Of a stretch of DNA of 64,000 nucleotides, positions 44,689 through 53,278 are shown piece after piece (position 1 is the first letter of the stretch; the number at the start of each line of letters is the position of its first letter). This stretch comes from Halopseudomonas pelagia. GTDB taxonomy: Bacteria > Pseudomonadota > Gammaproteobacteria > Pseudomonadales > Pseudomonadaceae. A model generated the notes under the pieces. The model saw only the letters and a program-made list of their open reading frames with translations, was not told the DNA's origin and ran no database searches. The position numbers were made by a program, and so were the translations under genes. The stretch covers positions 2,852,001 through 2,916,000 of the forward strand of contig NZ_CP033116.1 in NCBI RefSeq assembly GCF_009497895.1. Reading direction: 5' to 3'.

Positions 44689-46479
44689 GTGTTCAACAAT
44701 AGAACGGGCGCTATGCCCCCCTTTCGCCTGCTGCTTATTTCTGTCGCCTGTATTGCAGCTCCGGCAGCCAATGCATCCAGTTTCCAGTGGGGCGAGATTG
44801 ATGGTCAACTGACCTCTGCGTTGAGTCTGGGCATGAGCATCTCGACTCAGAACCCCGACGAAGACCTGATGCGGGGCGCCAGCGCCGACGATGGTCGCCG
44901 CAACTACCGCGCGGGCGATATCTACTCCAAGCTGTTCAAGGGAACCCACGATCTGGAACTACGCTACGGCGACAGTGGCGTATTTCTTCGCGGCAGCTAC
45001 TGGTACGACTACGCCGTGCGTGATGAAAGCCAGCGCTTTATCGACATCGAAGACGCCGGCCGCAAGACCTCAATGAAATCAGCCGGCATCGAGCTGCTCG
45101 ATGCGTTCGTCTACCACAACTACGACCTGGGCGGTCAGCCAGGTACCCTGCGCCTTGGCAAGCAAGTAGTCAATTGGGGCGAAAGCACCTTTATTCAGGG
45201 CGGCCTTAATGTGATCAATCCTTTTGATCTCAGTGCTCTGCGTCGCCCCGGCTCGGAGGTCAAGGAAGGACTGGTGCCGGTCAACATGCTCTACAGCATC
45301 CAGAACATCACCGACAACGTTTCGGTAGAGGGCTTCTATCAGCTCGACTGGGAGCAGACCAAGCTGGATAACTGCGGCGCCTTCATGAGCGGCAACGACT
45401 CGATTCCCGAAGGTTGTGACGCTCGTTTCGTCGGCCCTGATCTGTCGGGTAACGCAGCCGCAATAGCCCTACTCTCTACCTATGGCGTCAACCTGGATCC
45501 CCAGGGAATCCAGGTCAAGCGGGGCGGTGACAACGACGCCCGAAATGACGGCCAGTGGGGTCTCGCCATGCGCTGGTTCTTCGAGCCGCTGGACACTGAA
45601 TTTGGTGCCTATTTTGCCAACTATCACAGCCGCATGCCCTATAGCAGCGTGATCAACAGCCCTTACATGACCGGGGGCGTCAATCTCGGCGCCTTGACTG
45701 GGGCGCTCCGATTGGGCACCTCCGGCTATTACGTCGACTATCCGGAAGACATCCAGCTTTACGGACTGACCTTCGCCACCAACCTCAGTACCGGTACTGC
45801 GCTGCAGGGCGAGATCAGCTACCGACCCAACCTGCCATTGCAGTTCAATGGCACCGACATGACCCAGGCGGCGCTGAACGACCCAAGCCGCTCACCGCTG
45901 GTCAGCAGCGGCGCCATCCCCAGCATCAACGGCGCCAGCTCCAATGGTTATCGTCGCAAGGAAGTCACCCAGCTACAGATGACCGCCACACACTCGTTCA
46001 GTCAGGTAATGGGTGCAGATCAATTCGTGTTGGTCGGTGAGGCCGGCGCCACCTTCGTGGGCGGGCTGGAGGGTCGCTTCGGACCGCGTTATGACCGCAG
46101 CAGCACCTTCGGACAGGGCGAGCTGGCTGACAACAGCATTTGCTTGGCCAACTCCGAGACACCCGAACACTGTAACGACGAAGGCTTCGTTACCGACTTT
46201 TCATGGGGCTATCGCGCCCGCGGTATCTGGAACTATGCCAACGCACTGGCCGGTGTGGACCTGAAACCCAGCGTCTCCTGGTCCCACGATGTCGAGGGCT
46301 ACGGCCCTAACGTAGCATCCGCTTTCAGTGAAGGCTCCACCGCCATCAGCCTTGGCCTGGGGGCGGAATTCAATCGCACCTACAGTGCCAACCTCTCTTA
46401 CACCAATTATTTCGACGGTGACTACGGCACTAAAGGCGACCGTGATTTTGTTGCCTTGAGCGTTGGCGTCACCTTCTGA
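44689..46479 (+). CDS. DUF1302 family outer-membrane protein
   Basis: A 596-residue exported protein with a signal peptide (MPPFRLLLISVACIAAPAANA part) and a long beta-strand-rich body ending in FVALSVGVTF, the C-terminal aromatic residue typical of outer-membrane beta barrels. DUF1302 proteins almost always pair with DUF1329 and occur in gene clusters for hydrophobic substrates; transport or assembly roles have been suggested, not proven. I start at GTG 44689 because AAGAGG lies 6 bases before it; it gives MFNNRTGAM before the hydrophobic core. An ATG at 44623 lacks such a site. DUF1329 follows 14 bp downstream. Confidence 0.88.
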   Translation: MFNNRTGAMPPFRLLLISVACIAAPAANASSFQWGEIDGQLTSALSLGMSISTQNPDEDLMRGASADDGRRNYRAGDIYSKLFKGTHDLELRYGDSGVFLRGSYWYDYAVRDESQRFIDIEDAGRKTSMKSAGIELLDAFVYHNYDLGGQPGTLRLGKQVVNWGESTFIQGGLNVINPFDLSALRRPGSEVKEGLVPVNMLYSIQNITDNVSVEGFYQLDWEQTKLDNCGAFMSGNDSIPEGCDARFVGPDLSGNAAAIALLSTYGVNLDPQGIQVKRGGDNDARNDGQWGLAMRWFFEPLDTEFGAYFANYHSRMPYSSVINSPYMTGGVNLGALTGALRLGTSGYYVDYPEDIQLYGLTFATNLSTGTALQGEISYRPNLPLQFNGTDMTQAALNDPSRSPLVSSGAIPSINGASSNGYRRKEVTQLQMTATHSFSQVMGADQFVLVGEAGATFVGGLEGRFGPRYDRSSTFGQGELADNSICLANSETPEHCNDEGFVTDFSWGYRARGIWNYANALAGVDLKPSVSWSHDVEGYGPNVASAFSEGSTAISLGLGAEFNRTYSANLSYTNYFDGDYGTKGDRDFVALSVGVTF

Positions 46480-46493
46480 TTCGGAGCAACCTG

Positions 46494-47861
46494 ATGAACC
46501 AATATACTCGTTTTTTTTCCCTCAGCCTGCTGAGCGTCGCAATGCTTGCTCCAGCAACCCAAGCTGCTGTCTCTGCTGAAGAAGCCGCTAACCTCGGCCA
46601 AGACCTGACGCCGATCGGTGCCGAGCGCGCCGGTAATGCGGATGGCAGCATCCCGGTCTGGGCCGGCGGCTTGCCAAAAGACGTCGGCACCATGCTGGCC
46701 AACGGCACGCCGAGCGATGTATTCGCCGATGAGCAGCCGCTATTCACCGTTGATGCCAGCAACTACGAGCGGTACCGCGAACTGCTGACCGACGGCCAGG
46801 TCGCGTTGCTAAATCGTTACCCAGACAGCTATCGCCTGCCGGTCTATCCGACCCACCGCAGTGTTGGCATCCCTGACAAGGTGGCCGCGGAAGCAGCGCG
46901 CAACGCCACTCACACCAACCTGGTGAACGATGGCAACGGTCTGGCCGACTTCCAAGGCAATATCGCGTTCCCGATCCCACGCAATGGCGCGGAAGTCGTC
47001 TGGAACCACCTGACCCGTTACCGCGGAGGAAGCAAGCTGAGCACAACGGACAGCGTTGCGCCCCAGCCCAATGGCGACTATGTAATTACCACCATAGAAG
47101 CGCGCTCTACTCCGGTGACGGAGACCACCGACTTCAAACCTGAGGATGCGGCAGAAGTATTGTTTTACTACAGCCACAAGATCACCGCACCGGCTCGTCA
47201 GGCAGGCTCGGTTCTTCTAGTCCACGAAACGATTGATCAGGTAGCAAGTCCGCGCCGCACCTGGCTTTACACTGCTGGTCAACGCCGCGTGCGCCGAGCA
47301 CCAAGCATTGCCTACGATGCAGCCGGTCCAGCCACTGCCGGCCTGCGCACTGCCGACGGACTAGACATGTACAACGGCGCACCGGATCGCTATGAATGGA
47401 AGCTGATCGGCAAAAAAGAGCTGTTGATCCCCTACAACAGCTACCGTCTGGCTTCGCCCGAGGTCAGTTACCAAGAGCTGGTTCAGCCAGGCCATCTGGC
47501 AGCAGACCATACCCGCTATGAGCGTCACCGGGTCTGGGAAGTGGTTGCCACGCTGAAGGACGGCCAACGTCATATTTATTCACAGCGCCGTTTCTATATT
47601 GATGAAGATAGCTGGGCCATCATCGAAGCTGATCACTACGACACCCGTGGCGAACTCTGGCGGATCGCTGAGAGCCACACCTATTATCAATATGCGCAGC
47701 AAGCGCTGCTGAGCGCCGCCGACGTAATCCACGACCTGCAGAACGGCCGTTACCTGGCGGTAAACCTGACCAACGAGCAGCGTGAAGCCTACCGCTTCGA
47801 CTACCGCGCCAGCACCTCTGATTACTCTCCAGGGGCATTGCGCAGCAGGGGTGTGCGCTGA
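46494..47861 (+). CDS. DUF1329 family exported protein
   Basis: A 455-residue protein with a cleavable signal peptide (about 1-24, LSLLSVAMLAPATQAAVSA). DUF1329 has a LolA/LolB-like half-barrel fold by family knowledge, suggesting that it shields a hydrophobic molecule in the periplasm. Motifs typical for the family are GSIPVWAGGLP (about 46-56), PRRTWLYTAGQRRVRRAPS (about 255-273) and the RFYIDEDSWAIIEADHYDTRG segment (split at AIIEADHYDT). It is paired with the DUF1302 barrel as usual and followed by a serine hydrolase gene. Confidence 0.9.
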   Translation: MNQYTRFFSLSLLSVAMLAPATQAAVSAEEAANLGQDLTPIGAERAGNADGSIPVWAGGLPKDVGTMLANGTPSDVFADEQPLFTVDASNYERYRELLTDGQVALLNRYPDSYRLPVYPTHRSVGIPDKVAAEAARNATHTNLVNDGNGLADFQGNIAFPIPRNGAEVVWNHLTRYRGGSKLSTTDSVAPQPNGDYVITTIEARSTPVTETTDFKPEDAAEVLFYYSHKITAPARQAGSVLLVHETIDQVASPRRTWLYTAGQRRVRRAPSIAYDAAGPATAGLRTADGLDMYNGAPDRYEWKLIGKKELLIPYNSYRLASPEVSYQELVQPGHLAADHTRYERHRVWEVVATLKDGQRHIYSQRRFYIDEDSWAIIEADHYDTRGELWRIAESHTYYQYAQQALLSAADVIHDLQNGRYLAVNLTNEQREAYRFDYRASTSDYSPGALRSRGVR

Positions 47862-48033
47862 GCAGTAGGTTCCTGCCCGGCGCGAGCACTATCCGCTGTC
47901 GCCGTCGCACATTGCAGTCCTCGTCAACGCACCTGGCCAGATGCTTCGCAAACCCCGGGGGATCAAAGGTTTGCGATTGGCGCATTACGGCGATCCTTTG
48001 CCCCCGTCAGTTTTCAATAACAGGAAAACAACA

Positions 48034-49380
48034 ATGACTCCAAGCCGCCATCCAAAATTGTCAGGCCCGCTAAGCGCCCTGAGCATGCTGCTGGGTGTCG
48101 CTCTGCTGACTTGTTCAGCAATCCAACCGGCAGACGCAAGCACTGAAGCCGAGAGCTCCAGCATTATGCAAGGTTTCCCACCTGACCCGGAGCGCCGGGT
48201 GACCAAAGCCAACGCATTCATACCGCCATACCTGCGCTGGTCCATGACTCACGCCCGTGAGCTTTCTCCCACCCGCAATCTAGCGAGAGCAAAAACGCCT
48301 ATGTCTTTGCCTGCCGGTCCGCCTATAGATCTGGACGGAATGACATTCAAGGTTGCAGAGGAACCTATTACGCTCAACCGCTACCTGCAGGAATCCATGA
48401 CGAACGGCCTGATCGTAATGCACCGGGGACAGGTGGTTTATGAGCGTTACCTGGATGGTTTCAGTGAGCGCCAGCCGCACATCTGGGCTTCAATGACCAA
48501 GTCGGTTACCGGCCTGCTGGCCGCTCAATTCATAGCTGAGGGTAAACTCGACCCGCAGGCACGATTGGCAAGTTACGTGCCTGAACTTGAAGGCACCCCC
48601 TTTGGCGAGAGCAGCGTGCGCTTCAACCTCGATATGATGGTACCAGTAGCATATCCAGAAAACGTGCCACCGGATCTGGGCCTGTTCGCGGCAACAGGTC
48701 TGATACCGCGCCGACCTGGCATGCCAGAAGACATATATAGTTTTCTGAAAATGGCATATTCGGACGGGGACAGTGGTCAACAAGCGCGATTCTTTTATCA
48801 GAACGGCTCGCCCGAAGCCCTGGCTTGGGCCTTGCGACGCATTTCCGGAAAAAGTTGGGCGGAATTGGTGGAGAAACGCATCTGGTCACGCTTCGCGGAA
48901 GAAGACGCGTACGTTCAAATAGATCAGCTGGGGACCGAAATGGCCAGCGGTGGGATCAGTTCCAATCTGCGAGACACAGCGCGTTTCGCCGAATTGGTGC
49001 GCCTGGAACTCAACAGAGAGAAATCCGAAGATAGCTTCAACCAGGCTGTACACAGCCTTGCCGATCCAGGCGACCCTGCCGTCTTCGCAGGCGGAAACCT
49101 GGCGGCTGGGCGTCCAGGCTACTCATATCGAAACTATTGGTTTCAGAAAAACGACGGCGACAACTCTATTGAGGCCAGCGGCCGCTTTGGCCAAAAAATC
49201 TACATAAACCCTAAGCGTGAGCTGGTCATTGTTCAGCTCGCAACCACGCCGGACCGAGCCAAACGGGCATCCAGCGCTAGCGCCGAGGACCGTGTCGACA
49301 CCAGTGCTATCGGTTCGGCGGCCACGTTTAACAATTTGGTCAGCGCAGTGCACGGCCAATTGCCCCACCGACCGCACTGA
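48034..49380 (+). CDS. Exported serine hydrolase, beta-lactamase/NylB-like (SxxK)
   Basis: A 448-residue protein with an N-terminal signal peptide (about 1-36, SMLLGVALLTCSAIQPADA) and a class C beta-lactamase/esterase fold. The catalytic pair is S153-M-T-K156 in WASMTKSVTGLL; a Tyr of a YxN-type motif may be YSYRNYW (about 366-372). Relatives include 6-aminohexanoate-dimer hydrolase and EstB-type esterases, which cleave small amides or esters rather than beta-lactams. Placed after DUF1302-DUF1329, it probably hydrolyses the incoming compound in the periplasm and releases a carboxylate. The 172-bp gap before it has no clear terminator. Confidence 0.85.
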   Translation: MTPSRHPKLSGPLSALSMLLGVALLTCSAIQPADASTEAESSSIMQGFPPDPERRVTKANAFIPPYLRWSMTHARELSPTRNLARAKTPMSLPAGPPIDLDGMTFKVAEEPITLNRYLQESMTNGLIVMHRGQVVYERYLDGFSERQPHIWASMTKSVTGLLAAQFIAEGKLDPQARLASYVPELEGTPFGESSVRFNLDMMVPVAYPENVPPDLGLFAATGLIPRRPGMPEDIYSFLKMAYSDGDSGQQARFFYQNGSPEALAWALRRISGKSWAELVEKRIWSRFAEEDAYVQIDQLGTEMASGGISSNLRDTARFAELVRLELNREKSEDSFNQAVHSLADPGDPAVFAGGNLAAGRPGYSYRNYWFQKNDGDNSIEASGRFGQKIYINPKRELVIVQLATTPDRAKRASSASAEDRVDTSAIGSAATFNNLVSAVHGQLPHRPH

Positions 49381-49436
49381 GTTTCACATTAACGTTCTCA
49401 CTCGACCCAGGTTAGCAATATGAGCTGCACGCACCC

Positions 49437-49560
49437 TATACCAATCCAGAATACCCACCATCAACTTGTTGTATTGGCAGGCTATTAACCTGTGCCTGTA
49501 GGATCGCCTGCAAACAACAACCAATACAGGGAAATGCTCGTGAATGCTGGAAAGATAGGA
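49437..49560 (+). repeat. Promoter-leader segment, copy B of the duplicated regulatory block
   Basis: Matches 40743-40865: box-like TATACCAATCCAGAATA (49437-49453), TTGTTGTATTGGCAGG (49466-49481, exactly 29 bp after the box start as in copy A), CAAACAACAACC (49511-49522) and GTGAATGCTGGAAAGATAGG (49540-49559), which resembles the first codons of the acyl-CoA synthetase gene. This is a duplication of a promoter together with the gene start, and it drives a different operon. Confidence 0.72.
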
Positions 49561-49578
49561 GCCAGTGATGACCTCTAG
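49540..49578 (+). pseudogene. 12-codon remnant of the acyl-CoA synthetase start
   Basis: GTG 49540 opens a frame reading VNAGKIGASDDL before TAG; the first six residues resemble MNLGKI of the ligase at 40844. It overlaps the ATG of the DUF202 gene (49568). It is most likely a relic of the duplicated block, but as it is probably still translated it could influence DUF202 translation. Confidence 0.5.
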
Positions 49579-49954
49579 CCTTAGACTCCTGCGCCAATCG
49601 TTCAGCCATTTGAGCTTGAGCGACGGAGAAGCGCCCGACCCCCGTTTCACGTTAGCCAATGAACGCACCTTCCTGGCCTGGATACGCACTGCCCTGGCAT
49701 TGCTGGGCGGAGGTGTTGCCGTGGAAGCTTTCACTGTCAATTTGCTTGAGCCAGTACTACGCACCTGGTTGGCGACCATGTTGATCAGTCTCAGTGCCAC
49801 CCTGAGCGCAGGCGCATGCTGGCGCTGGCTCAAGGTCGAACGTGCATTGCGGCACCGCCAGCCTTTGAAGGTATCGCAGCTGGTTCCCCTGCTGACCCTG
49901 GCCGTGGCCTCCATGGGCGTGATAAGTGCCCTGGTGTTCTGGAGCCTTACATGA
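49568..49954 (+). CDS. DUF202 (YidH-like) membrane protein
   Basis: A 128-residue inner-membrane protein with three predicted helices. The DUF202 signature RFTLANERTFLAWIRTALALLGGGVA (split as RFTLANERTFLAWIRTA and LALLGGGVAVEAF, about 25-55) is clear. DUF202 proteins such as E. coli YidH are uncharacterised. AGGAG lies 6 bases before ATG 49568. It overlaps a second DUF202 gene by 4 bp and begins the operon that continues into TctCBA, an unusual partner. Confidence 0.85.
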   Translation: MTSSLRLLRQSFSHLSLSDGEAPDPRFTLANERTFLAWIRTALALLGGGVAVEAFTVNLLEPVLRTWLATMLISLSATLSAGACWRWLKVERALRHRQPLKVSQLVPLLTLAVASMGVISALVFWSLT

Positions 49955-50259
49955 GTGTGGTAACAGATACCGGCCTGCAGGTAGAACGTACCCTGTTGGC
50001 CTGGGTGAGAACCCAGATTGGCTTGGGCGTGTTTGCCGGCCTGACGCTGCACTGGCTGGATCTGCATCATGCCAGCGCATTATTCATGGCCCTGTTGCCG
50101 CTGCTGTTATCTCTCGCACTGTACTGCGGGCAACGTCGTCGTTTTCAACGCCAGAGGGACATGCTCATAGCTGAGCAGGGTCATCCTTCAATTTTGCCAG
50201 TAATGAGTGTTGGCATCGGCGTCAGTGCCCTGGCCTTGATAGCTGTTTTCGCAATCTGA
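49951..50259 (+). CDS. DUF202 (YidG-like) membrane protein
   Basis: A 102-residue inner-membrane protein with three predicted helices and a shorter DUF202 signature (DTGLQVERTLLAWVRTQIGL, 6-25). Together with the preceding gene it makes a YidH/YidG-like pair. The start overlaps the upstream stop (ATGA). The roles of both are unknown; co-transcription with a carboxylate transporter suggests that they support uptake or energy coupling, which is inference. Confidence 0.83.
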   Translation: MSVVTDTGLQVERTLLAWVRTQIGLGVFAGLTLHWLDLHHASALFMALLPLLLSLALYCGQRRRFQRQRDMLIAEQGHPSILPVMSVGIGVSALALIAVFAI

Positions 50260-50296
50260 ACTACCTCCAAAAACAATGATGATGAAGGTGATTTTC

Positions 50297-51265
50297 ATGC
50301 CCCCTGCCCTCGCCCGACGCGGGAATGCCCGTCCGCTTCAGTTGCTGTTAGCGCTGCTGCTTGCAGCATTGATAACTACGCCAGCCCAGGCTGATTCGGA
50401 CTGGCCAACCAAACCGATCAACCTGCTGGTCGGATTCAGCCCTGGTGGTGGCGCAGATACCCTGGCGCGGCTGGTCGCACGTGAGCTACAGAACGAGCTT
50501 GAGCAGCCAGTAGTGGTCAGAAATATTGCTGGCGGCGGTGGAATCGTGATGGCCACCAGCCTCAAGTTCGCGCCGGCTGACGGCTACACCATTGGCCTGG
50601 CGGCGAACGCAGCCTTTGACGGTATGCCATGGCTGACTGACTTGCGCTACACGCCTGACGACTTCAGCTATCTGACCACTGTCAGCGAGCTTCAAAACGC
50701 CCTGGTTGCCAGCGGCAATGCACCCTTCTCCACCTGGGAAGAAATGATCGCCTACGGCCGTGAGCATGGCCTTACTTATGGTTCGATCTCCCCGATCACC
50801 CGCCTGTTTATCAATATGGTCGCGGAGAAAGAAGGCATACGCATTCGGATCATTCCCATGCGCGGCGGTCTGGAAACCATGAACAATCTGATTGGTGGCC
50901 ACATCGATATTGCCTGGAGTGCTGGCGTGCATCAGTCTTTCCTCGGCAACGGCAAGATCAAGGTGATCGCCTCGCTTAACAAGACCCGCCTGCGCACTTC
51001 ACCGAAGCAGCCGTCGATCACGGAACTTGGCTACCCCGTCGATTACACCAGCTATTTTATGCTCGCCGCGCCAAAGGGCATTCCACCGAAGATTCTCGAG
51101 CGTTTGTCTACGGCGTTATATCGCGCCAGCAAGGCTGAGAACGTGGCGATGCTCGCAGAAAAACGCATGGGCTTTCCCAATATCGTTTTGACCGCCGAGG
51201 AGCTTGAAGAATTTATCCAAAATGGTTCCGAGGCTTATCGCCAGGCCGCAGACGAACTGTACTGA
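50297..51265 (+). CDS. Tripartite tricarboxylate transporter substrate-binding protein (TctC/Bug family)
   Basis: A 322-residue periplasmic protein: signal peptide about 1-32 (LLLALLLAALITTPAQA) and a Bug/TctC fold starting WPTKPINLLVGFSPGGGADT, with the ligand loop near GGGADTLARL and AGGGGIVMATSL. Such proteins bind carboxylates with high affinity and deliver them to TctAB. ATG 50297 has AAGGTGA 5 bases before it; three ATGs at 50276-50284 precede that site. First of three transporter genes, 37 bp after DUF202. Confidence 0.93.
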   Translation: MPPALARRGNARPLQLLLALLLAALITTPAQADSDWPTKPINLLVGFSPGGGADTLARLVARELQNELEQPVVVRNIAGGGGIVMATSLKFAPADGYTIGLAANAAFDGMPWLTDLRYTPDDFSYLTTVSELQNALVASGNAPFSTWEEMIAYGREHGLTYGSISPITRLFINMVAEKEGIRIRIIPMRGGLETMNNLIGGHIDIAWSAGVHQSFLGNGKIKVIASLNKTRLRTSPKQPSITELGYPVDYTSYFMLAAPKGIPPKILERLSTALYRASKAENVAMLAEKRMGFPNIVLTAEELEEFIQNGSEAYRQAADELY

Positions 51266-51282
51266 CAACAACAGGTGTAACC

Positions 51283-51732
51283 ATGCTTGAACGAAATCTT
51301 AACCTTTGGGCTGGCCTGACGATTACCGTCGCCGGTCTGATCGGCATCTTCTATCTGGTGCCAAACCATATTGGCTCCGGATTCGGATTTGGTCTTTCTC
51401 CCCAGTTTTTCCCGTACCTGTGTCTCGGCGCCATTACCGCACTTGGCGCGCTGCTGTTCTTCAGCCGGCTGCGTAATTCTGAGATGGAACAAAACAGAAT
51501 TGACTTGAGCCGTTCCACCCTCCTCCCGCTGCTTCTGTTCATGGGAGTGATGGCGCTGGGCTTGTTGCTGATGAGCCTGGTTGGTTATCTGGTAGGTGCC
51601 ATGGTGCTTGTAGCCGCCTTCATGCTGGCGATGGGTGAGCGAAGGATCAGCTGGATTGTGCCTACGGCGGTGATATGGCCGCTACTGATGTGGCTGTTGT
51701 TTGGCGTTGTACTGGGAACCCCTCTGAACTAA
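51283..51732 (+). CDS. Tripartite tricarboxylate transporter small membrane subunit (TctB)
   Basis: A 149-residue inner-membrane protein with four predicted helices (first about 8-25, last about 115-147). The long hydrophobic segment LLLFMGVMALGLLLMSLVGY and the C-terminal AVIWPLLMWLLFGVVLGTPL are typical of TctB. It lies between tctC and tctA with 15-17 bp gaps, so the three form one transporter: TctC binds in the periplasm, TctA and TctB form the sodium- or proton-driven permease. Confidence 0.9.
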   Translation: MLERNLNLWAGLTITVAGLIGIFYLVPNHIGSGFGFGLSPQFFPYLCLGAITALGALLFFSRLRNSEMEQNRIDLSRSTLLPLLLFMGVMALGLLLMSLVGYLVGAMVLVAAFMLAMGERRISWIVPTAVIWPLLMWLLFGVVLGTPLN

Positions 51733-51747
51733 CAAGGAATTCAAATC

Positions 51748-53244
51748 ATGCATGAAATTCTATTGGGGCTCTCCGACGCCTTCACATTAACCAACATGCT
51801 GTACGTGGCTGCTGGCGTTCTGATCGGCCAGGCATTCGCAGCTGCACCGGGCGTCAGCGCGCTTGTGGCGCTAACCATCGCAGTGCCTTTTACCTTTTAT
51901 TTGAGCCCGATTACCGCAATTGGCTTTTTGATCGGTATCAACAAAGGCGGCACTCTGGGTGGCTCGGTAGCGGCCATTCTGATGAATACACCTGGCTCAC
52001 CTGAGTCGACCGCGACGACCTTCGACGGCTACCCCATGGCACTGCGGGGCCAGGGGCTAAAGGCGCTCAAAACCAGCCACGTGTCTTCGGTCAGCGGAGA
52101 TGCGATCGGTGACCTGGTGCTGTTTCTGGTATCGGTGCCGCTGGCCTATGTAGCCATGAAAATGGGGCCATTGGAGACGGCTTCGGTGGTTCTTGTTGCC
52201 TTTGTTGTACTTGGCGCCTTGGTCGGCAACTCTGTACTCAAAGGGCTCATCGCTGCCGCCTTCGGGATGCTCCTGAGCATGGTCGGCACTGACCCTGAAA
52301 CCGCCGGAGAACGTATGTCTTTCGGCATACCGGAGCTGATGGATGGCTTGTCGATCAGCGCAGTTGGTATAGGCATCCTGGCGTTGGGAGAAATCTTTCG
52401 CCAGGCGATCCTGTATAGGAACGCCATGACCAACACCGCCACAAATGCTGGCCTGGGAGAGGCGAAAAACAACCGATTCGGCTGGAGCGACTTCCGGCAT
52501 ATTGGGCCTACCATTCTCAGATCCAGTGGCATAGGCGTACTGATTGGCGCCATCCCTGGCCCAGGCTCCACTGCCGCCGCCTTTATCAGCTATGCAGCAG
52601 CGAAGCGTTCAGCCAAAAACCCGGATGATTTTGGCAAGGGCGATATCCGCGGTGTGGCCGCCACTGAATCTGCCAATACAGCAGTTACCGGCGCCAGTTT
52701 CATCCCGCTGTTATCTATCGGGATTCCAGGCAACCTGGCCGCAGCGCTGATATTGGGTGGGTTTGTCATCCATGGCATTACTCCTGGCCCGCAATTGTTC
52801 ACGGACCATACCCGGCTGATCTACGGCATTTTCGGCGCGATGGTAATTGGTACTTTGTGCAACTTGTTTTTTGGTCTGTTCACCTTGCGCCTGTTCGCCA
52901 AGGTCATCCGCATGCCGTTGCAGATCGTGCTGCCCTGTGTGGTGTTGCTGTCCGTCACCGGTATCATCATTTCCAGCAACTTTTTCAGCGCCTGGTTGGT
53001 GATCGGCTTTGCCGCGCTCGGGTTCATGATGCGCACGCTGGATTTTTCCTTCGTCACTTTCATCATAGGCTTCATCCTTGGCCCGATGTTCGAGCTGAAC
53101 ATCAGACAGAGCGTCTTGCTCGCTGACGGCAATCTGGGCTATTTACTTGATCGTCCCATTGCGCTGGCTTTCATTCTATTAGCAATCGTATTGACCTGGC
53201 GTCTAGCCAAAAATCGCAAGAACGGCAGTGGCGTGGCAATCTAG
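51748..53244 (+). CDS. Tripartite tricarboxylate transporter large permease subunit (TctA)
   Basis: A 498-residue inner-membrane protein with about 11-12 helices. The TctA signatures are visible: GTLGGSVAAILMNTPGSPES (about 68-87) with the following TTFDGYPMALRGQG, and in the second half GIGVLIGAIPGPGSTAAAFI (about 256-275). It is the main permease of the carboxylate transporter and the last gene of the DUF202-DUF202-TctCBA operon. A hairpin follows the stop codon. Confidence 0.94.
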   Translation: MHEILLGLSDAFTLTNMLYVAAGVLIGQAFAAAPGVSALVALTIAVPFTFYLSPITAIGFLIGINKGGTLGGSVAAILMNTPGSPESTATTFDGYPMALRGQGLKALKTSHVSSVSGDAIGDLVLFLVSVPLAYVAMKMGPLETASVVLVAFVVLGALVGNSVLKGLIAAAFGMLLSMVGTDPETAGERMSFGIPELMDGLSISAVGIGILALGEIFRQAILYRNAMTNTATNAGLGEAKNNRFGWSDFRHIGPTILRSSGIGVLIGAIPGPGSTAAAFISYAAAKRSAKNPDDFGKGDIRGVAATESANTAVTGASFIPLLSIGIPGNLAAALILGGFVIHGITPGPQLFTDHTRLIYGIFGAMVIGTLCNLFFGLFTLRLFAKVIRMPLQIVLPCVVLLSVTGIIISSNFFSAWLVIGFAALGFMMRTLDFSFVTFIIGFILGPMFELNIRQSVLLADGNLGYLLDRPIALAFILLAIVLTWRLAKNRKNGSGVAI

Positions 53245-53249
53245 TGTTC

Positions 53250-53278
53250 ACCGGGTCGGCACCTGATGACCCGGTTTA
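53250..53278. terminator. Hairpin terminator between tctA and the oxaloacetate decarboxylase gene
   Basis: ACCGGGTC (53250-53257) and GACCCGGT (53268-53275) are perfectly paired around a 10-nt loop, followed by TTTAAT. It separates two convergent genes and begins 6 bases after the tctA stop. Confidence 0.65.
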
